Positions 12,498 through 25,711 are shown, counted from the first letter of the stretch. The stretch is DNA of 64,000 bases from Halichondria panicea (GCF_963675165.1 NC_087377.1:5704042-5768041); one strand, 5' to 3'. Numbers and translations: made by a program. Notes: generated from the sequence alone by a model not told the origin.

Positions 12498-12662
12498 TGT
12501 CGTGTCTTGACTTAGTTAGTTCAAGCACAATAATTACTTAACAATCATCAGCAAAATACTGCACAAAAGAGACTAAATATTAATGACAAAACACCAGTGT
12601 AAATACAGTAAGACAGAAGTAAATGATGACATCACAATACATAAATTATACAAACACTACAG
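12498..12662 (-). repeat. 5' LTR of the decayed gypsy
   Basis: 165 bp with TG...CA ends on the minus strand. It matches 7699-7730 plus about 8571-8707 in the left LTR with few differences, which implies an old but alignable insertion. Confidence 0.85.
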
Positions 12663-15600
12663 TACTCAAAGTATTTTCACCGGAAAAACACAGAACAAGA
12701 ATACGTTATATCGCATGGTACCTTGGAATAATAATAAACTGATCTATGGCTACCGCAGAATCCCTATGCTGCAGAACTTGCCCACCTACAGAGAGGGTCA
12801 TAGATGTGCCAGTCACTCGAAATGATGGTCTTTCTCAGCACATTTGCAGGATAAAGTACTGTTGGGGGTGCAGGAAGGAGGCTTGTGCCTACTTCGCTAA
12901 CGTTCCTCAATCTACTAGTGCCGAGATTTCTCACCAGACTACCACTACTCAGGAACCGAATTATATACTTTTATGTAGAGGAAAATAACGTGTGTGATGT
13001 CGTGCTTTACACATGCATGTAGCTGGAATTGAGTGTTGCAAGCTCTAGTACCAACAGCACTGCTACTGACATATTTATTGTAACGTGCATACTGTTACAG
13101 ATATTAGTGTACTCAGCAGGCGGTACTCTTCCGTCCTGATCTGCAGAAGCTGCACTTGCTGGGGGCAATGTACAATCCTCTCTAATTCTCATCTCGTCTC
13201 GCGTCTTAATGATGAGTGTGATTTGTTGTGCAGCAAGAGTGCCCAGCCGACGTCACTGTTCCGAACTATGAATCTTGAGCAAGCAGAGAGCACTTGAGAA
13301 GTGAAGGCCACACAAAAGTTCTGAAAGGGCATTCGTGAAGTCTGTGGGTAACAACGTAGAAAAGTGACCACCATGGGAAGCTCATGCACATGTTCGCTGT
13401 CAAGGCCTGTGCACGGACACAGTTGGAGACTGTCATCCAGGGAGGTAGAATCTTGTGTAAAGAAGCTAGTCACCAAACACATTCCACACAGCAAAATCAT
13501 CTTTTTGGATGTGCTGCACAACAACGAGATAGTGAGTAGTGAGGAGATCATGAGAGCAATGGTGTCATACCTGGGGGTGATCACCTCACATGTGAGCGAG
13601 AGCAGCGTGCCAAACGTCATGTGCAATGCCGAGCTTGAGCCGTGTATTGAGGGCTGATGAATTTCAGTGCGTACATCAAACTAAACTAAACTATATTAAT
13701 TTACAAGAGCCTACTAAGAGCCTGCCAATGCACATTTGTAATACCAGTGAAGAGCCTACCACAACACAATTAATTGTATATGCATGTACATACAAACATA
13801 TTGTACACACCTTTTTGCCGTTCATCTGGAAAAAGCTACGACTACGGCAGCATCTTGGAGAGCCTGTAGTAGACAGTAGAGATCACGTGTACGGGTATGC
13901 TCGTCTGTAGTAGGAGAACCTGTAGTAGACAGTGGAGATCACGTGTACGGGTATGCTCGAGTGTTGTGTCAATCTACCTCACTAGTACTGGACGCCTGGA
14001 AGGAAGGAGACGGTGAGCGTGTAAGTATGCACTAGAGGCATTGAGGCTGCAATCATTTACCTCTCTCATCAGCTGACCTGGGGCCGCTTCATCAACACCC
14101 ATGTGATCTCCAGAACGAGCACATTAACAAGCATATCATCTCCAACATGGGTGCAACTTGGGCAGCTCGATCTCTCCACAGAATCTCCATGGGCATCACC
14201 CTGAAGCAACAGCTCACAGCACGAGGTCAGACGTTAACACAGTGGTAGATGTGATGCTGAGGTATTCAAGATCATTGTACAGATCACATCGGATGTTCCC
14301 CAAGTTCCCCCTGCATAAGAGACTTAAACAGAGAATACTGCACCGATTAGCGACTCCGACAGAGCCTAGTCATGCATATTTGATGATATATTTGATGACC
14401 CTAACATTTTGAGATTGACTTAATCACCCACCATATACACAAGATTTTGTATAATTATTCGAGCCCCAACATTTTTGATACTAATTATACATGTATACTG
14501 TTGTCACAGCACAACATCTTCTTGGGGATCGAAGCAGCATGAATCTTCTCCAGATAGTCTCGCACAGCCGAGGCTTTCAGTGCTGATTATCGCTCGGCTA
14601 CTCTCCTGAAAGTAGTCTTCCAGTGACCTAGGGACACCATAGTGGATGATAAAGCCTAGGTTCTTCGTCGCAATGTCGCAAACAAAATCCTGACGACACC
14701 ACCAGGCTTCCCAAGACTCTACATTATAACTGCCTTGTTGTGTTCGTCAGTACAGGATCTGTTGTCACTGATCTGTTCAGCTCCTGGAGGGTAGTAGCTT
14801 CAGAGTGTACTCGCACACATGTTCAGTGACTGACAGTACACGCCGGGCCGCAACGAAAGTGAAGTCCTGCGAAGTCCTCCTCAATAGAGGTTGGGCCACA
14901 GTCAGTGGTAGGAGGGTGCTGAGGTCGCGCGATAGCGCGAAATTTTTTGAGGCCCGCCCACGCACTGGAAGCCACACCCACCTCTACTGCGCATGGCAGG
15001 GGATACACCTTGATAAAGAACAGTCACAATGATATCAACTCTACCATGCATTGCCTGTATTATATGCTACAACTGTATAGATATATATATCACTATCTTA
15101 TGTTATGGTGTAAGTTAGTCCAGTTAGTCAATCGTTCTGTGTGTGATGGTACTGCTGTCTTTATTCTCTTCAGACCACTGAAAGACGGCCTCTCTGCTGA
15201 GCAGCTAGTGACATACAGGCAGAGTTCACAATAATTATACTATCACCAAGAAAATTTGTATCAAAACCATTGTTTAAGATTCTTTGTCCTCTACCTGGTA
15301 GTCTAGTTTCTAGTCCTCCGCTGGTGCTTTCTGAATTATACAGACACTGACAGTGACAAGGAACAACCTCCTGATGCAGACTCTTGGCTTGTACTATTTT
15401 ATAAGTCACAGTACGCATGCCCAGGAAACTTGGATGTGTGGTCTCCAACCGTATAAAAACTCTTCTGCGAGCTCTAGCTAGCCAAGCTCAGGCTCAGCTC
15501 CCAGCTAGCTATCCAGTAAGTTGCAGTAATTAATGTTGAGCACCCTGAGCCCCTAGCTGGATACGCCACTGACAGTGACAGTCGCAGCCAGAAATGATCA

Positions 15601-18360
15601 AAGACAGGCCGAAAGTTTTTGGTATGAAGGTACACAACTGTACGTTGGCCTACTCTGTTTGTAATATTATAGCATCTTTTTTTCAATAGTCTCGCCAATG
15701 TACGGCACACGTATAATTATCTCATACTCACAGTGTGTTGCGACAGTAGGCGTTGGACCAGGAGCTGCGTCCACACTAAGATGGCCACTGTAAACTTGGA
15801 AACGTAGTCCACAGCAGTCCACCTTTAACCAACTTATGATCTGTACTTAGTTGATTACTAATCATTTCCTGTGTGTTCGTTAGGAGAGTACTGCGCCCCT
15901 TCCACTTTGTACCGTGACAACACCGACCGACCAATGGTTTACAACAGATCTGAGACCCGACAGAAATGGTTTGCTGGTAGTTGTGTTACTCCTGCAGACT
16001 AAATGGGTGTGGTTAAGCATAGAGGCCTGCTCTTTTCTGTTCTGACCTGTGGATTATCGCGCGCTATTATTTTTAGTGTCAAACTCTGGTCCTAGGCGCA
16101 TGAGTATGCAACGACCTGAACCCTGGCCCAAGTGCTGACCTCGCTCTCAGCTTGACCTAACTCTGACTTATGCTGTTGCTCGACAGCACCCCCCCCCGAC
16201 TGAACTCCTCCTGACGGACTTCCGGACTATATATTTAGTATTGCAATACACATGTAGACCCAGCAATCATCAACACACGCGAAGTTTGCAGTGCACGTAT
16301 GTGGTCTGCCTTCCCTCTCCACTCGACCGACTGCTGCTTGCACTTGCAGTCTGTGCGATCTCTAGTGCTCTCACTCAACCGTTTCAACTCAGCTGATTAG
16401 AACGACAATGTCATTCAGATCACAGAGGGGTGGATCCAGCTAATTTTGGTCTGGCGAGTGCCTTCATACCTGGGTGGGTGGCTCGACCCGACCTCCCCAT
16501 AAAACACAGTTTTGTGTGTTACGAGTATCGGGTCTCGGCTGGTCCACACACTGATGCAGTCACTGAATCAACCTGTTGAGTACATCAGTCTATCAAGAAA
16601 CGGCACAGGTACACGTAGCAACATCTGAGAGCAAATGCTTAGTACAATTGAATCGTCTGTATTTTCATGGTGGAACGCAATTGCTCAGACGTCTAATTGA
16701 GAATTGGCAACGGAAGCGACCTAATCCGTGTTACTCTCGCGGTTTTGATTGATCGAGCCATGAATAATTCATGAACATCGTTTTTTCTGTCTGTAAAAAG
16801 TCCACGAGCTGCCAATCCATTTGGGACACTACATTTGCACTGCACTTCCATATGATGAGTTAGTTGGGCGGACAGTGGTTGGGTCTCACGACAATACACG
16901 TTTTTGTTCCAACTGCAGAAAACTTGCAGCCCAATCAGATTGCAGCGTTCAAGTGGTAAGGTGTGAAACCACACTGATTGGATTGAAATGTACTCATCCA
17001 CAGCAATCAAAGAAGCAGCTGTAAGAACTAAAGGCTCCAAGTTATTGAATCCGTGTGCAGGGTTTGCGGGTAGACCTCTACGAAGGATTTCACGGATTTT
17101 ATTTTCGTGGTCTGAGTATGGTCTGAGTATGCGCACATCAACATGCAGCTGTACCTCCACACCGTTAGCCTCGAATCCATAATACTGAACACTATTCATA
17201 AATTATTTTCGTGGGTATAAATGTTCGCGGTACAGGCGAACAGGCGAACATTTATACCCTCAAAATATACCCGCTATACGGTATGTTTGCCTTCCGACAA
17301 ACTTCACCAGAATTCACCAGAAGGGCTGGTTGTATCGCCCGTTGTTGCTATTACTAGATTGTTGTATTAATGAAGAGATGAAAGAGGGCGTAAAGCAGTT
17401 AGTTTACATCGTAATGCTGGGTGCTGATTGAAGAATGCTATAAGGAAAGATTGATAGGTTTTGTCGTAGACGAAGCATACACAGTGAAAAAATGATTAAT
17501 ACCAATTAATAAAATTTTTATGCCACTAAGTCATTGAAAGAAATTGGCATTTCTTTGGTTTCGTAATGCCTTAAGTCATTACAAGTTTGTACGCTTGGAA
17601 TGGAAAGCCCAATTGTAATTTTTATTTCACCATGCAAGGGCATATCTTATTTACAACATCGGTACCGTGGCTGAGACATTCCAATGGCTCTTCATCGACT
17701 ACAAAATGACCGTGATATAATTATTGTCAGATGTGTACATTTACTTGCTTGGGCTGCGAGTTAATTGATGCACCCAATGTACCAAGATAGATTTCGTCTT
17801 GTGGATATGTATACTAGTTTGATGGACTCCCAACATGAAGTGATCCTTAATTTGTTTACTAAGTCGACTCAACTAAGGGTAGTTCGGTCTGGGTCACGAT
17901 TGTTAGACAGATTATCCATGTTGGGATGACTGAGGACGTAGAGTCTTATATACAGGAGACAGGTAGAGAGTGACAGCCTGCCCTCGCAACACCAAGAACT
18001 CACGACCGAAATTCCATGTACAAACAACCAATTCTCAACAACTGTATACTATATTCATTGTGTACCACAAGCGTTTCACTTAGTGCATAATTGGAACGCA
18101 AGAACATTTAACGAAAAATTGAAAAAGAGGTGTGATCAAGATTGAAGAAGTTTCCTGTGTAGTGGTCACTTCATGTTTGTGCTCTTATGCTTAGTCATAA
18201 TTATGTTTGTCATAATTATCACAATAAACATGCCAATCAAAACTGTGTTGTGGTATGGTGGTAGTGTACCTACTCTGAGGACAGAGAACAATTTTCTAAG
18301 ACTGTAATTACATTTCAAGGGACACGCTCCTTTAACGAGATATTGTTCGGCAAACTTGGC
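12663..18360. other. Unassigned region with scattered coding-like pieces
   Basis: 12746-12988 (+) opens with CCRTCPPTERVIDV and later HICRI, a Cys pattern that could be half of a ZAD-like zinc finger. 13364-13657 (+) and 14100-14250 (+, NMGATWAARSLHRISMG) also look codon-like, but I cannot name them or join exons. A 56-bp imperfect tandem duplication lies at 13863-13959. I see no transposon ends. Most of 14.4-18.3 kb has nothing I can support apart from the hairpin at 17213-17259. Confidence 0.4.
17213..17259. repeat. Perfect 16-bp inverted repeat with 15-nt loop
   Basis: The left arm gggtataaatgttcgc (17213-17228) is the exact reverse complement of 17244-17259. The loop holds part of a tandem caggcgaa repeat. 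It is probably the centre of a palindromic MITE. Confidence 0.8.
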
Positions 18361-18365
18361 AAAAA

Positions 18366-19430
18366 ATAAAAATTGTTGGAACGGTCTGAAATTTTCACCA
18401 CAGCATAGCACCACAGCATAGTTTCACTCAGTTCAGGTAATAGTGACCGATCCGATCCGTTGGTTGGAAATTTTAACAAATTTTTGGAAATATTTTCTGA
18501 AATCTTGGCCACAACCTCGTGTCAACTCAGTCAGTTCCAACAATTTTAAATTTTGGGTTTCGAATGGTTAAAGTTGTGTAACGGTCTGAAACTTTGAACA
18601 CAGCCTGTTGACGCCAATTTTGGGGTTAATTTTTGGGTTTCTGAATGGTACAAGTTTTTAAAAAGTTGTGGGAACGGTTTAAACACAGCCTGTTGACACT
18701 GATATCAGGTTCACAGTTCTGTTTCAACGATTTCCAATTTTGGGTTTTGAATTTGGCCTTTTGGAAAGTTGTGGAACGGTCTGAAACTTTGAACACAGCC
18801 TCATATCTTCCGTTCCAACGATTTCCAATTTTGAGTTTCGAATGGTGGGTTCTGAATGGTAAATTTTTTTACAAGTTTTTCGAAAAGTTGTGGAACGGTC
18901 TGAAACTTTGAACACAGCCTGGTGTCAGGTGCACAGTTCCGTTTCAACGATTTCCAATTTTGGGTTTCGAATTTGGGTTCTGAATGGTAAATTTTTACAT
19001 CTAAACGGTCCTGTTGATGCTGTGCACAGTTCTGTTACAACGATTTCCAATTTTGAGTTTTCGAATGGTTAATTTTTGGGTTCTGAATGGTTAATTTTTT
19101 ACAAGTTTCTTGTGGGAACGGTAGGCTGGTCACCTGGTGACACTCGTGCACAGTTCTGTCTGTTCCAACGATTTCCAATTTTGGGTTTCGAATGGTTAAT
19201 TTTTTTACAAGTTGTTTGAAAAGTTGTGGGAACGGTAGCCTCATATCAGGTGCACAGTTCCATTTCCAATTTTGAGTTTCGAATGGTTAATTTGTGGGTT
19301 CTGAATGGTTAATTTTTTTATAAGTTTTTTGAAAAGTTGTGGGAACGGTCAAACACAGCCTGGTGACCACCAGCCTGGTGACACTCGTGCACAGTTCCGT
19401 TCCAACGATTTCCAATTTTGGGTTTTGAAC
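18366..19430. repeat. Degenerate tandem-repeat array
   Basis: Eight or more diverged units of very uneven length share the same ordered blocks: cacagttcygt, caacgatttccaattttgrg, tttcgaatggt, gggttctgaatggt, acaagttt..gaaaagttgtgg and aacggtctgaaactttgaac. Unit spacing varies from roughly 100 to 180 bp because blocks are duplicated or lost. The minus- and plus-strand open frames here only read through the repeat. It is likely a minisatellite or decayed satellite. Confidence 0.85.
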
Positions 19431-19439
19431 ACTTCACAT

Positions 19440-22380
19440 CAAGTCTGCGTGCAGTGCTGTACATGTATATAGCATGTCAAGTAGAGAACACAGGTCCCCA
19501 CACTGGACAGAGCAACTGTGTGGAATGGCTGGTCAGCAGCTTGCTGGTCAGCAGCTTGCTGGCCACAGGCCTTACAAGGACCACATATAAAGATGCCATA
19601 AGTGCTCTACGTCTGAGGATCGACCCACAGAACCGAGTAAGTACTGCAACTGATTTTCGTCACGCTCTACAAGCAGAAGAGGAAACAGTAGCAGATTATG
19701 TGAAGCGGATTGAGAGACTCTTCCAGATAGCCTATGGCCAGTTACTCAGGTATGACCTGATGAGGAGCCCAGCTGTCTCGGGCCTACCCGGAGCTCTGTC
19801 TAGCCGTTAGACGGGAAGAGAAGCGAGTAGCTGAGTTGAGGCGCAGGCAGCAATACACCCGCGATACAGCGTCCTCTCAGAACAAGAAGAAACAAGGGGA
19901 GAGAACGCAGGTTCACCTACCTGCAACCAAACCCTTGACCCCCAGAACAGGGAAGACATTCCCCTGATCACTTTGCACGTGACTGTAAGCTGCGTAAACA
20001 GGAGTCCCGACTGAGTAGTCAAACCCGTTCACAGGATCAAGTGGAAGATGACCCTCGACAGTACCTACACTCATCATCAGATGAGGACAGTGAAGTGGGA
20101 CAGGTACGAGTGAAAGACCAAAGTAGCAAACCCAGGCTAGCATCTGTCCAGGTGCCTACCCAAGGAGTAGTCGACACTGGAGCTGTATTAGCACCCAAGG
20201 AGTAGTCGACACTGGAGCTGCATTATTGGAGCGGAACTCTTCAAGAGGGTAGCTCGCTTGAAGAAGTGAGACTTTAAAGACCCAGACAAAATACCACACC
20301 AGCGTCCTCATGGTAAAATGATGTTAGACGTAACCTTCGAAGACAAAACCATGTGCACGCCGAAGATGGATGCCCCAGAGCAGTTGTTACTGTCAGAAGG
20401 TGTCTGTAGACAACTTGGGGTAGGGTCGGTAAAGAGACGTCTCCTGTGCAGACGTTCCGTATCCGCTTGGTGGACACCGTACGCATTCCCCCCCTTAAGA
20501 GTGCTGTAGTGCAATTAGAAACAGAAGGCAGAAAGGGTCCAGTTTTGCTAGAACCAAGCTCACAGTTCTCCGAGTCAGCGTACAGTTTGGAGAGACCTTA
20601 TATGACTGGTTTAGCCCAGGTAGTTTTGAGTAACCCAACAGGCTTCACACAAAGCCTAGACAAGGGAGCGTGGATTGGGCATGCTGCCCAGGCTGGAACC
20701 ACCTGGAACCACCTGAAGAAGCATCAGAGCCTGCGATGGTTCGTGTGTTTTCCCCGGACGACACTGCTCTCAGGAGGAAGAAACTTGCCAAACTCTTTGA
20801 GAGACAAGGCGATAATCTGAAGTGGCAAGACGGCATACAGCCAAACCCGCAACGTATATCTGCACTTTCCTACGTTTTTGGGTTTAACATCTTATTACCG
20901 CCGTTTTATTAAGAGCTTTGCCAAGATCGCGCAGCCACTGCACGCGTTGACACGCAAAGGAGCGCAGTTCAAATGGTTGCGTTTGACACTCTTAAGTATC
21001 TTTTGATTTCTGCACCTGTTTTATTATACCCCAACTTTAACAAAGGCTTTAAGTTAGAGACGGATGCCAGCAGTTCTGATCCAGGACCAAGCTGACGGTA
21101 GAGCACTACTGTCTCCCCAAGAGAGAAACTACTCCATAACGAAACTGGAGACATTAGCTGTAGTGTGGGCGGTTAATCATTTCAGAGTCTACATCTATGG
21201 CCATGATGTCATCGTCTATAGTGACCGTGCTAGAAACCTCTGGCAAGCATGCAAGGTGGTGGCTGAAGGTCTTTGGTAGCGGACTCAAGAGTATCAATAT
21301 CATTTATAATGCGGGAAAGGAGAATACCAGTGCCGATGCACTATCCCGCAACCCTCATGGACAGGTCCAGGTAGCTTCTGTGCAAAGTGAAGACCTGACC
21401 CTCAGTAAAATGCTGCAGTTGAATCCCGTTCCCAACCCTTTTCAGTTGGACTTTGGTGCTGAACAGCATCCGGAGTTATGTTTGACTTATTAATTAACGA
21501 CAAACTACCCGCCAATGAACAGAAAGCGCGAAAGCTCGCGGAACAAGCCTCTGTTATTGAAAATATTTTATATATTTTGTTGAGTCTAAACAGGACGGGT
21601 GTGCCGTGCCTGAGCATCTACGCCAGCCCTATGGCTTGGACACTTCTCCGTTGAGAAGTTATACAAGTGGTGGCCAGGTATGTACAAAGATGCTGTTCTG
21701 TAAATCCTGTCCCCAATGTGTAATGGTGAATAGTACGGGGCCAGACCTTTTCAGATATTTGGCGTTGATATAATGGATTTGCCCATCACCAAATCGGGAA
21801 ACAAACATCTGGTTGTGTTCCAGAATTTCCTGCCCCTGGTGTACCCCGTTCGAGATCAAAAGGCAATAACAAGCTGTTAGTGGAAGATATACCAGAAGCC
21901 CTGCTGTCTGATCGAGGCACTAATTTGTTTTCTCACTTGATGATGGATCTATGCAAGATGATGGGCATTCGGAAGATCAATACAACCGATTATAATCCAC
22001 AATGTGATGGAATGGTAGAGAGATTTAACAGAACTCTCAAGACGGTCCTCAGGAAGCATGCCGCAGTATTTGGAGAACAATGGGACACCTATCTCTATGG
22101 AGTACTGTACGCTTATAGAAACGTGCCGCACGAGTCAACGGGCGAGAAGCCGTCGTTCCTACTATACGGAGTCGACTGTAGGTCCCCAACAGACTAGCGA
22201 AGTGGAAATCAGGGACCTTGATGTTGCTGATTACCGAGAGCAAGTGATTCACACACTAAGCTCTGCTCGAGACATTGCTGTACAAGCGATTAGAAGAGCT
22301 CAAGGATGTTACAAGTTCTACTATGACCGGAAGGCACACAGCCAGACGTTTAAGATGGGAGAGTGTGGGATGACCTAGAG
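19440..22380 (+). pseudogene. gypsy gag-pol remnant, RT core missing
   Basis: 19580-19810: gag (DAISALRLRIDPQNR, ETVADYVKRIERLFQIAY). 19940-20130: nucleocapsid remnant (HFARDC) and an acidic linker. 20158-20220: protease active-site segment, duplicated. 20300-20870: protease/RT linker with EPSSQFSESAYSLERP and KLAKLFERQ. The RT core is absent; the thumb resumes near 20900 ([18 protein letters not shown]). 21064-21500: RNase H (LSPQERNYSITKLETLAV) and NIIYNAGKENTSADALSR. 21880-22197: integrase with LSDRGTNLF and CDGMVERFNRTLK. Several frameshifts separate the blocks. I did not find its LTRs. Confidence 0.85.
20158..20220 (+). repeat. Duplicated protease active-site segment
   Basis: A 28-bp sequence coding the VVDTGA motif of the gypsy protease appears twice (20158-20185 and 20193-20220) with 7 bp between. 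The 35-bp offset breaks the frame. Confidence 0.85.
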
Positions 22381-22791
22381 CCCGATGCATTCACCGTAGC
22401 TAGCATCGATATGTTACGCTGCAGTTTATTGTGGTGATCAAAGTCGAAGCTATCATGGCACTACAGTTCAACTAATTCAGACTAGTTCCCAAAACAAAAT
22501 TGAATGCACTGAACAAAGCTCTGCCTCTGTTGGAGAAAGGAAACTACTAGTGAATTTCACTTACATGAGGTATCTAGTGATGCTCCCACGTGGTATCATA
22601 GTGCAGTCAAAACGAAGTCTCCAATTCTCCAGCTAGTTCACCTCACAAACATGGGAAAGTAGGACCAAAACGTCGGAGAACTCTAGTCCCAAGAAGTTTG
22701 CAGCAGCAGTTAACCGACAGTGTGAGAGATCCTATTTCACGCCCACCTGCAACTGTACACACAAACCAGTTATTAAGTCTTAGCCATTTCA

Positions 22792-25711
22792 TTGAAACAA
22801 AAAATGAGTGCAAGGAGAGAGAGAAATTGGAAAATAAGATATAATTATTCGTACATGTTTGCGAAGCAATGCAGTTCTAGTAATTTCACTGATTTCAAAC
22901 AACTGTATGCCATCGGTGGTAATGATATATGCCCTTCAAACATATACTACATGGAACTAGTGGACGAACACCCCGATTCAGTTGAAACGATGAGGTACGT
23001 GGCTACTACACACTTATGATGCATCAAAGCAAAGTGGCTATGTACTACTGACAGGTGACGGAAAAACCTATGAGCATTTAATGGAGATAAAAAGACTATA
23101 CGGGTAGATAAAATATGGATTTAGAGGAGAAACTCTTACATCGCTAGAAAAATGTGGACACTTCAAGAGAACTCATAACTATCTGCTCCAGGTTTGGCAA
23201 GCAATCTATCGGGTTATGTTAGATCCATTTAGTACAAGTAAGAATAGCATGCCTGACCTTTCCCAAGTGACTATCAATGCCAAGACAGATCCACTGCTAA
23301 TGCATTCTTCACATATCCGAGATGATACCTGAAGGGCAAGAAAACGTGCAATTTAGGGATAGACAGCACATGGAAGTTTTGGGAGCTGCCTTGCCTACAT
23401 AATGCTTCACCTAGGGGTTAGGTGCTCAAACTGGACATTACGAGTTGCAGCATTGAAACTTATGGCACCATTGTTTAGAGCCTACGACAGAAAAACATAC
23501 CAGAAGTTAATCCCACACCATCTGGCAGACATACAAAAATACCCTCTATCTGTAATCAATTGTCTCAAAAAAGGACCATTTCTGGCCATAGTGTAGCTAT
23601 TGATGCATCAACAAAGACATGAAAATGGCTATTGTGAGACCAACTAAAGCTTATCTCCAAAAAACATCTGAGATACCGAATCACTGCCCACAGAAATCTC
23701 CTTAATCAGCTATTTCCTCCTTCAGATCAATTAGATCACAAACCCTCCCTTTTCGATCACTCGCCTGAAACAAAGAAGAGAGAGGACAACATATCCAATG
23801 ATTGAGGTCATAAACAAATATCACATGCTATCAATGAGTATGACCACAGACCGCGGTCTCGTTAATGTATTTAACAATGTACAGGCCACACCAGAAACAC
23901 AAAAGGACATGCTGACATTCCGCAAAATAGGCAAAGAACTCTTTGAGATGTATGTGCAGTTTCATATACTCAAAACTGCTAGCACAAACGCCCCTGTAAG
24001 AAAACATAAAATATTGACAATGGCCCCCAAAATACAAGGAAAGCGGCTTGTTAAACAGAAGCTCACTGAAATGAAGCAGGTAACCAAGTGTCTTCGACAG
24101 CGCTTGTCCTGGTGCAACAGAACTGGACAAGGGTATGACTCCACTCAAGAACAGTACTCTATATTTCCGAGAGCTATAAGGAGTGAAGGCTATATGGAAC
24201 TATATGGAAGGAAAAAATTGGGAAAAGATACCAACAGTTCGATGTTGTAACCAATACTCTACCATCAAATTTTGTACCGGAAATAATTGTTTTTGATGGT
24301 TTGCAATTGAGAACCTCCAACAGCATAACTGAGTATACAGTATAACTTAGTTACAACCGGTTTTTTATACCACACTATAGAAATAACGCCAAAGAAATCC
24401 ACCTAATATTTGACTCCACCTAATATTTGACGCTCAAAGACAGCAACCTTTCAACCCCAAAATGTTTGAACAAGAACGTCGTGACCAAAATCATGAGCAC
24501 ATTAACCCACTACTTACCCACTACACCCACTACACAACCCCCAGCGAAGTGGAGAGAGTTCTTAGAGTGCCGACAATGTAAAAGGTCTATAATTGAAGCT
24601 AGCGATCAATTAGATTTGCACATTATCATTGCAGGATCATATTCGGTACACCAGCACCCTTGCTGTATCTCAGGGGATAATTCGTTACCAACAACAGCGC
24701 CTCAATACCTCAGTACAGCAGAAGAAGCTGATCTCAGAGTCTGGAGACATGTTAAACAGACAACTGCAACCACAATTTTAGTATATTCTGACGTATATAA
24801 CATAGGACTGACAGCATTACAAGAGAACACGGAGGTGGTAGTCCGCTAATTTCAGCTCTCCAAAATGACCCAGATCTAGCTACAATTACTAGAGACCACT
24901 TACCAAGAATATTTCAAATGCTGTATGTGTGTGTATGTGTGTTCCGGATGTGACTACATATCCTACTTCGCCGGAATGGGTAAAGCTGTGTTCTTCAACG
25001 TCTTTTTTCAACATGCTGCCTTCATTACGGGAAATGGCATGCCAGGAGAGCTTTTGTTTAGTATAGCGAACTTGATCAAGGAAAACTTCCTCTCGTTCAT
25101 TAGACTGATAGGAACACTGTATTTCAAAAAACACTTCAGTGCAATGGTATCCTTAAGAGGGCTACTCAATAGCAAGGGAGTATGTACCAAGGGAGTATGT
25201 ACGGATAATACGAAACAGCATGAGTGCTGGTATAATGATATAAGATCAATTGTTAGTGATCGCATTACAAGTGAGGAGGATCGAATGACCTCTATGTGGC
25301 GACACTGGCTGCGCTCCTGTTGGGTTGCTCAACTTTATCAGAGAGCACACACACAAGATCCATTTGATCTTCTCCCAAAACCAGATGGAAACTCCAGAAA
25401 AGCGAGTACTCTGTGGATTGGAAGTGTCCCACACTGCAGCAGAATATAAAAGAGACGATAAATTTTCTAACAAAGGTTGCAAAAAAGGATGCATCAGCAT
25501 GAGATGCTCATGTATGAAAAAAGAATCCAGATGTGGACCAGGGTGCACTTGTCGAGACTGCAAGAATACCATAACTGATGAGACGGAAGTACATGTGGAT
25601 TCGGAGAGTGTGAGCAGCGAAAGTGACGAGGAGAACACCGAGAACATCGAGACAGAGGTCGTCACTGGCCTGGAGTATGAATATGATGAAATGCTTGACA
25701 TGCAAACATAA
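22792..25711 (+). pseudogene. Uncharacterised multicopy gene: 5'-nuclease/PIN-like segment and CXC-like tail
   Basis: Consecutive fragments in three frames keep one order. 23085-23260: MEIKRLYG, then [18 protein letters not shown]. 23402-23600: RAYDRKTYQKLIPHHLADI. 23798-24250: YHMLSMSMTTDRGLVNVF and a basic region. 24427-24849: a Cys pair, EEADLRVWRHV and ILVYSDVYNIGL. 24925-25449: GCDYISYFAGMGKAVF, then a helical region. 25450-25711: GCKKGCISMRCSCMKK and CGPGCTCRDC, then an acidic tail, stop at 25709. The EAD, YSDVYNIGL and GCDY...GMGK motifs resemble the acidic metal site and helical clamp of FEN1/XPG-type 5' nucleases (PIN-like fold). The tail resembles tesmin/TSO1 CXC domains. I recall such proteins as repeated, unnamed genes in cnidarians and sponges; a mobile origin is inference. 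Confidence 0.6.

Larger units (their letters stand above)
7699..12662 (-). mobile_element. Ty3/gypsy LTR retrotransposon, decayed, with target duplication
   Basis: Limits come from matching LTRs and the 5-bp direct repeat GTACT just outside both ends (7694-7698 and 12663-12667). On the minus strand each LTR starts TGTAGTGTTTG and ends with ACACGACA. The right (5') LTR is 165 bp; the left (3') LTR is about 1.0 kb because of a later insertion. Next to the 5' LTR the minus strand reads gtggcgatgagga, a likely primer-binding region. Next to the 3' LTR a purine tract (aggggaaaggaa) fits a polypurine tract. The interior has gag, protease, reverse transcriptase and integrase pieces in that order on the minus strand, with frameshifts and losses. 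Confidence 0.9.

Noticed and set aside
18366-19430. CRISPR-like array
   Set aside because: Blocks vary in length and order, there are no constant repeats with unique spacers, and the window is eukaryotic.
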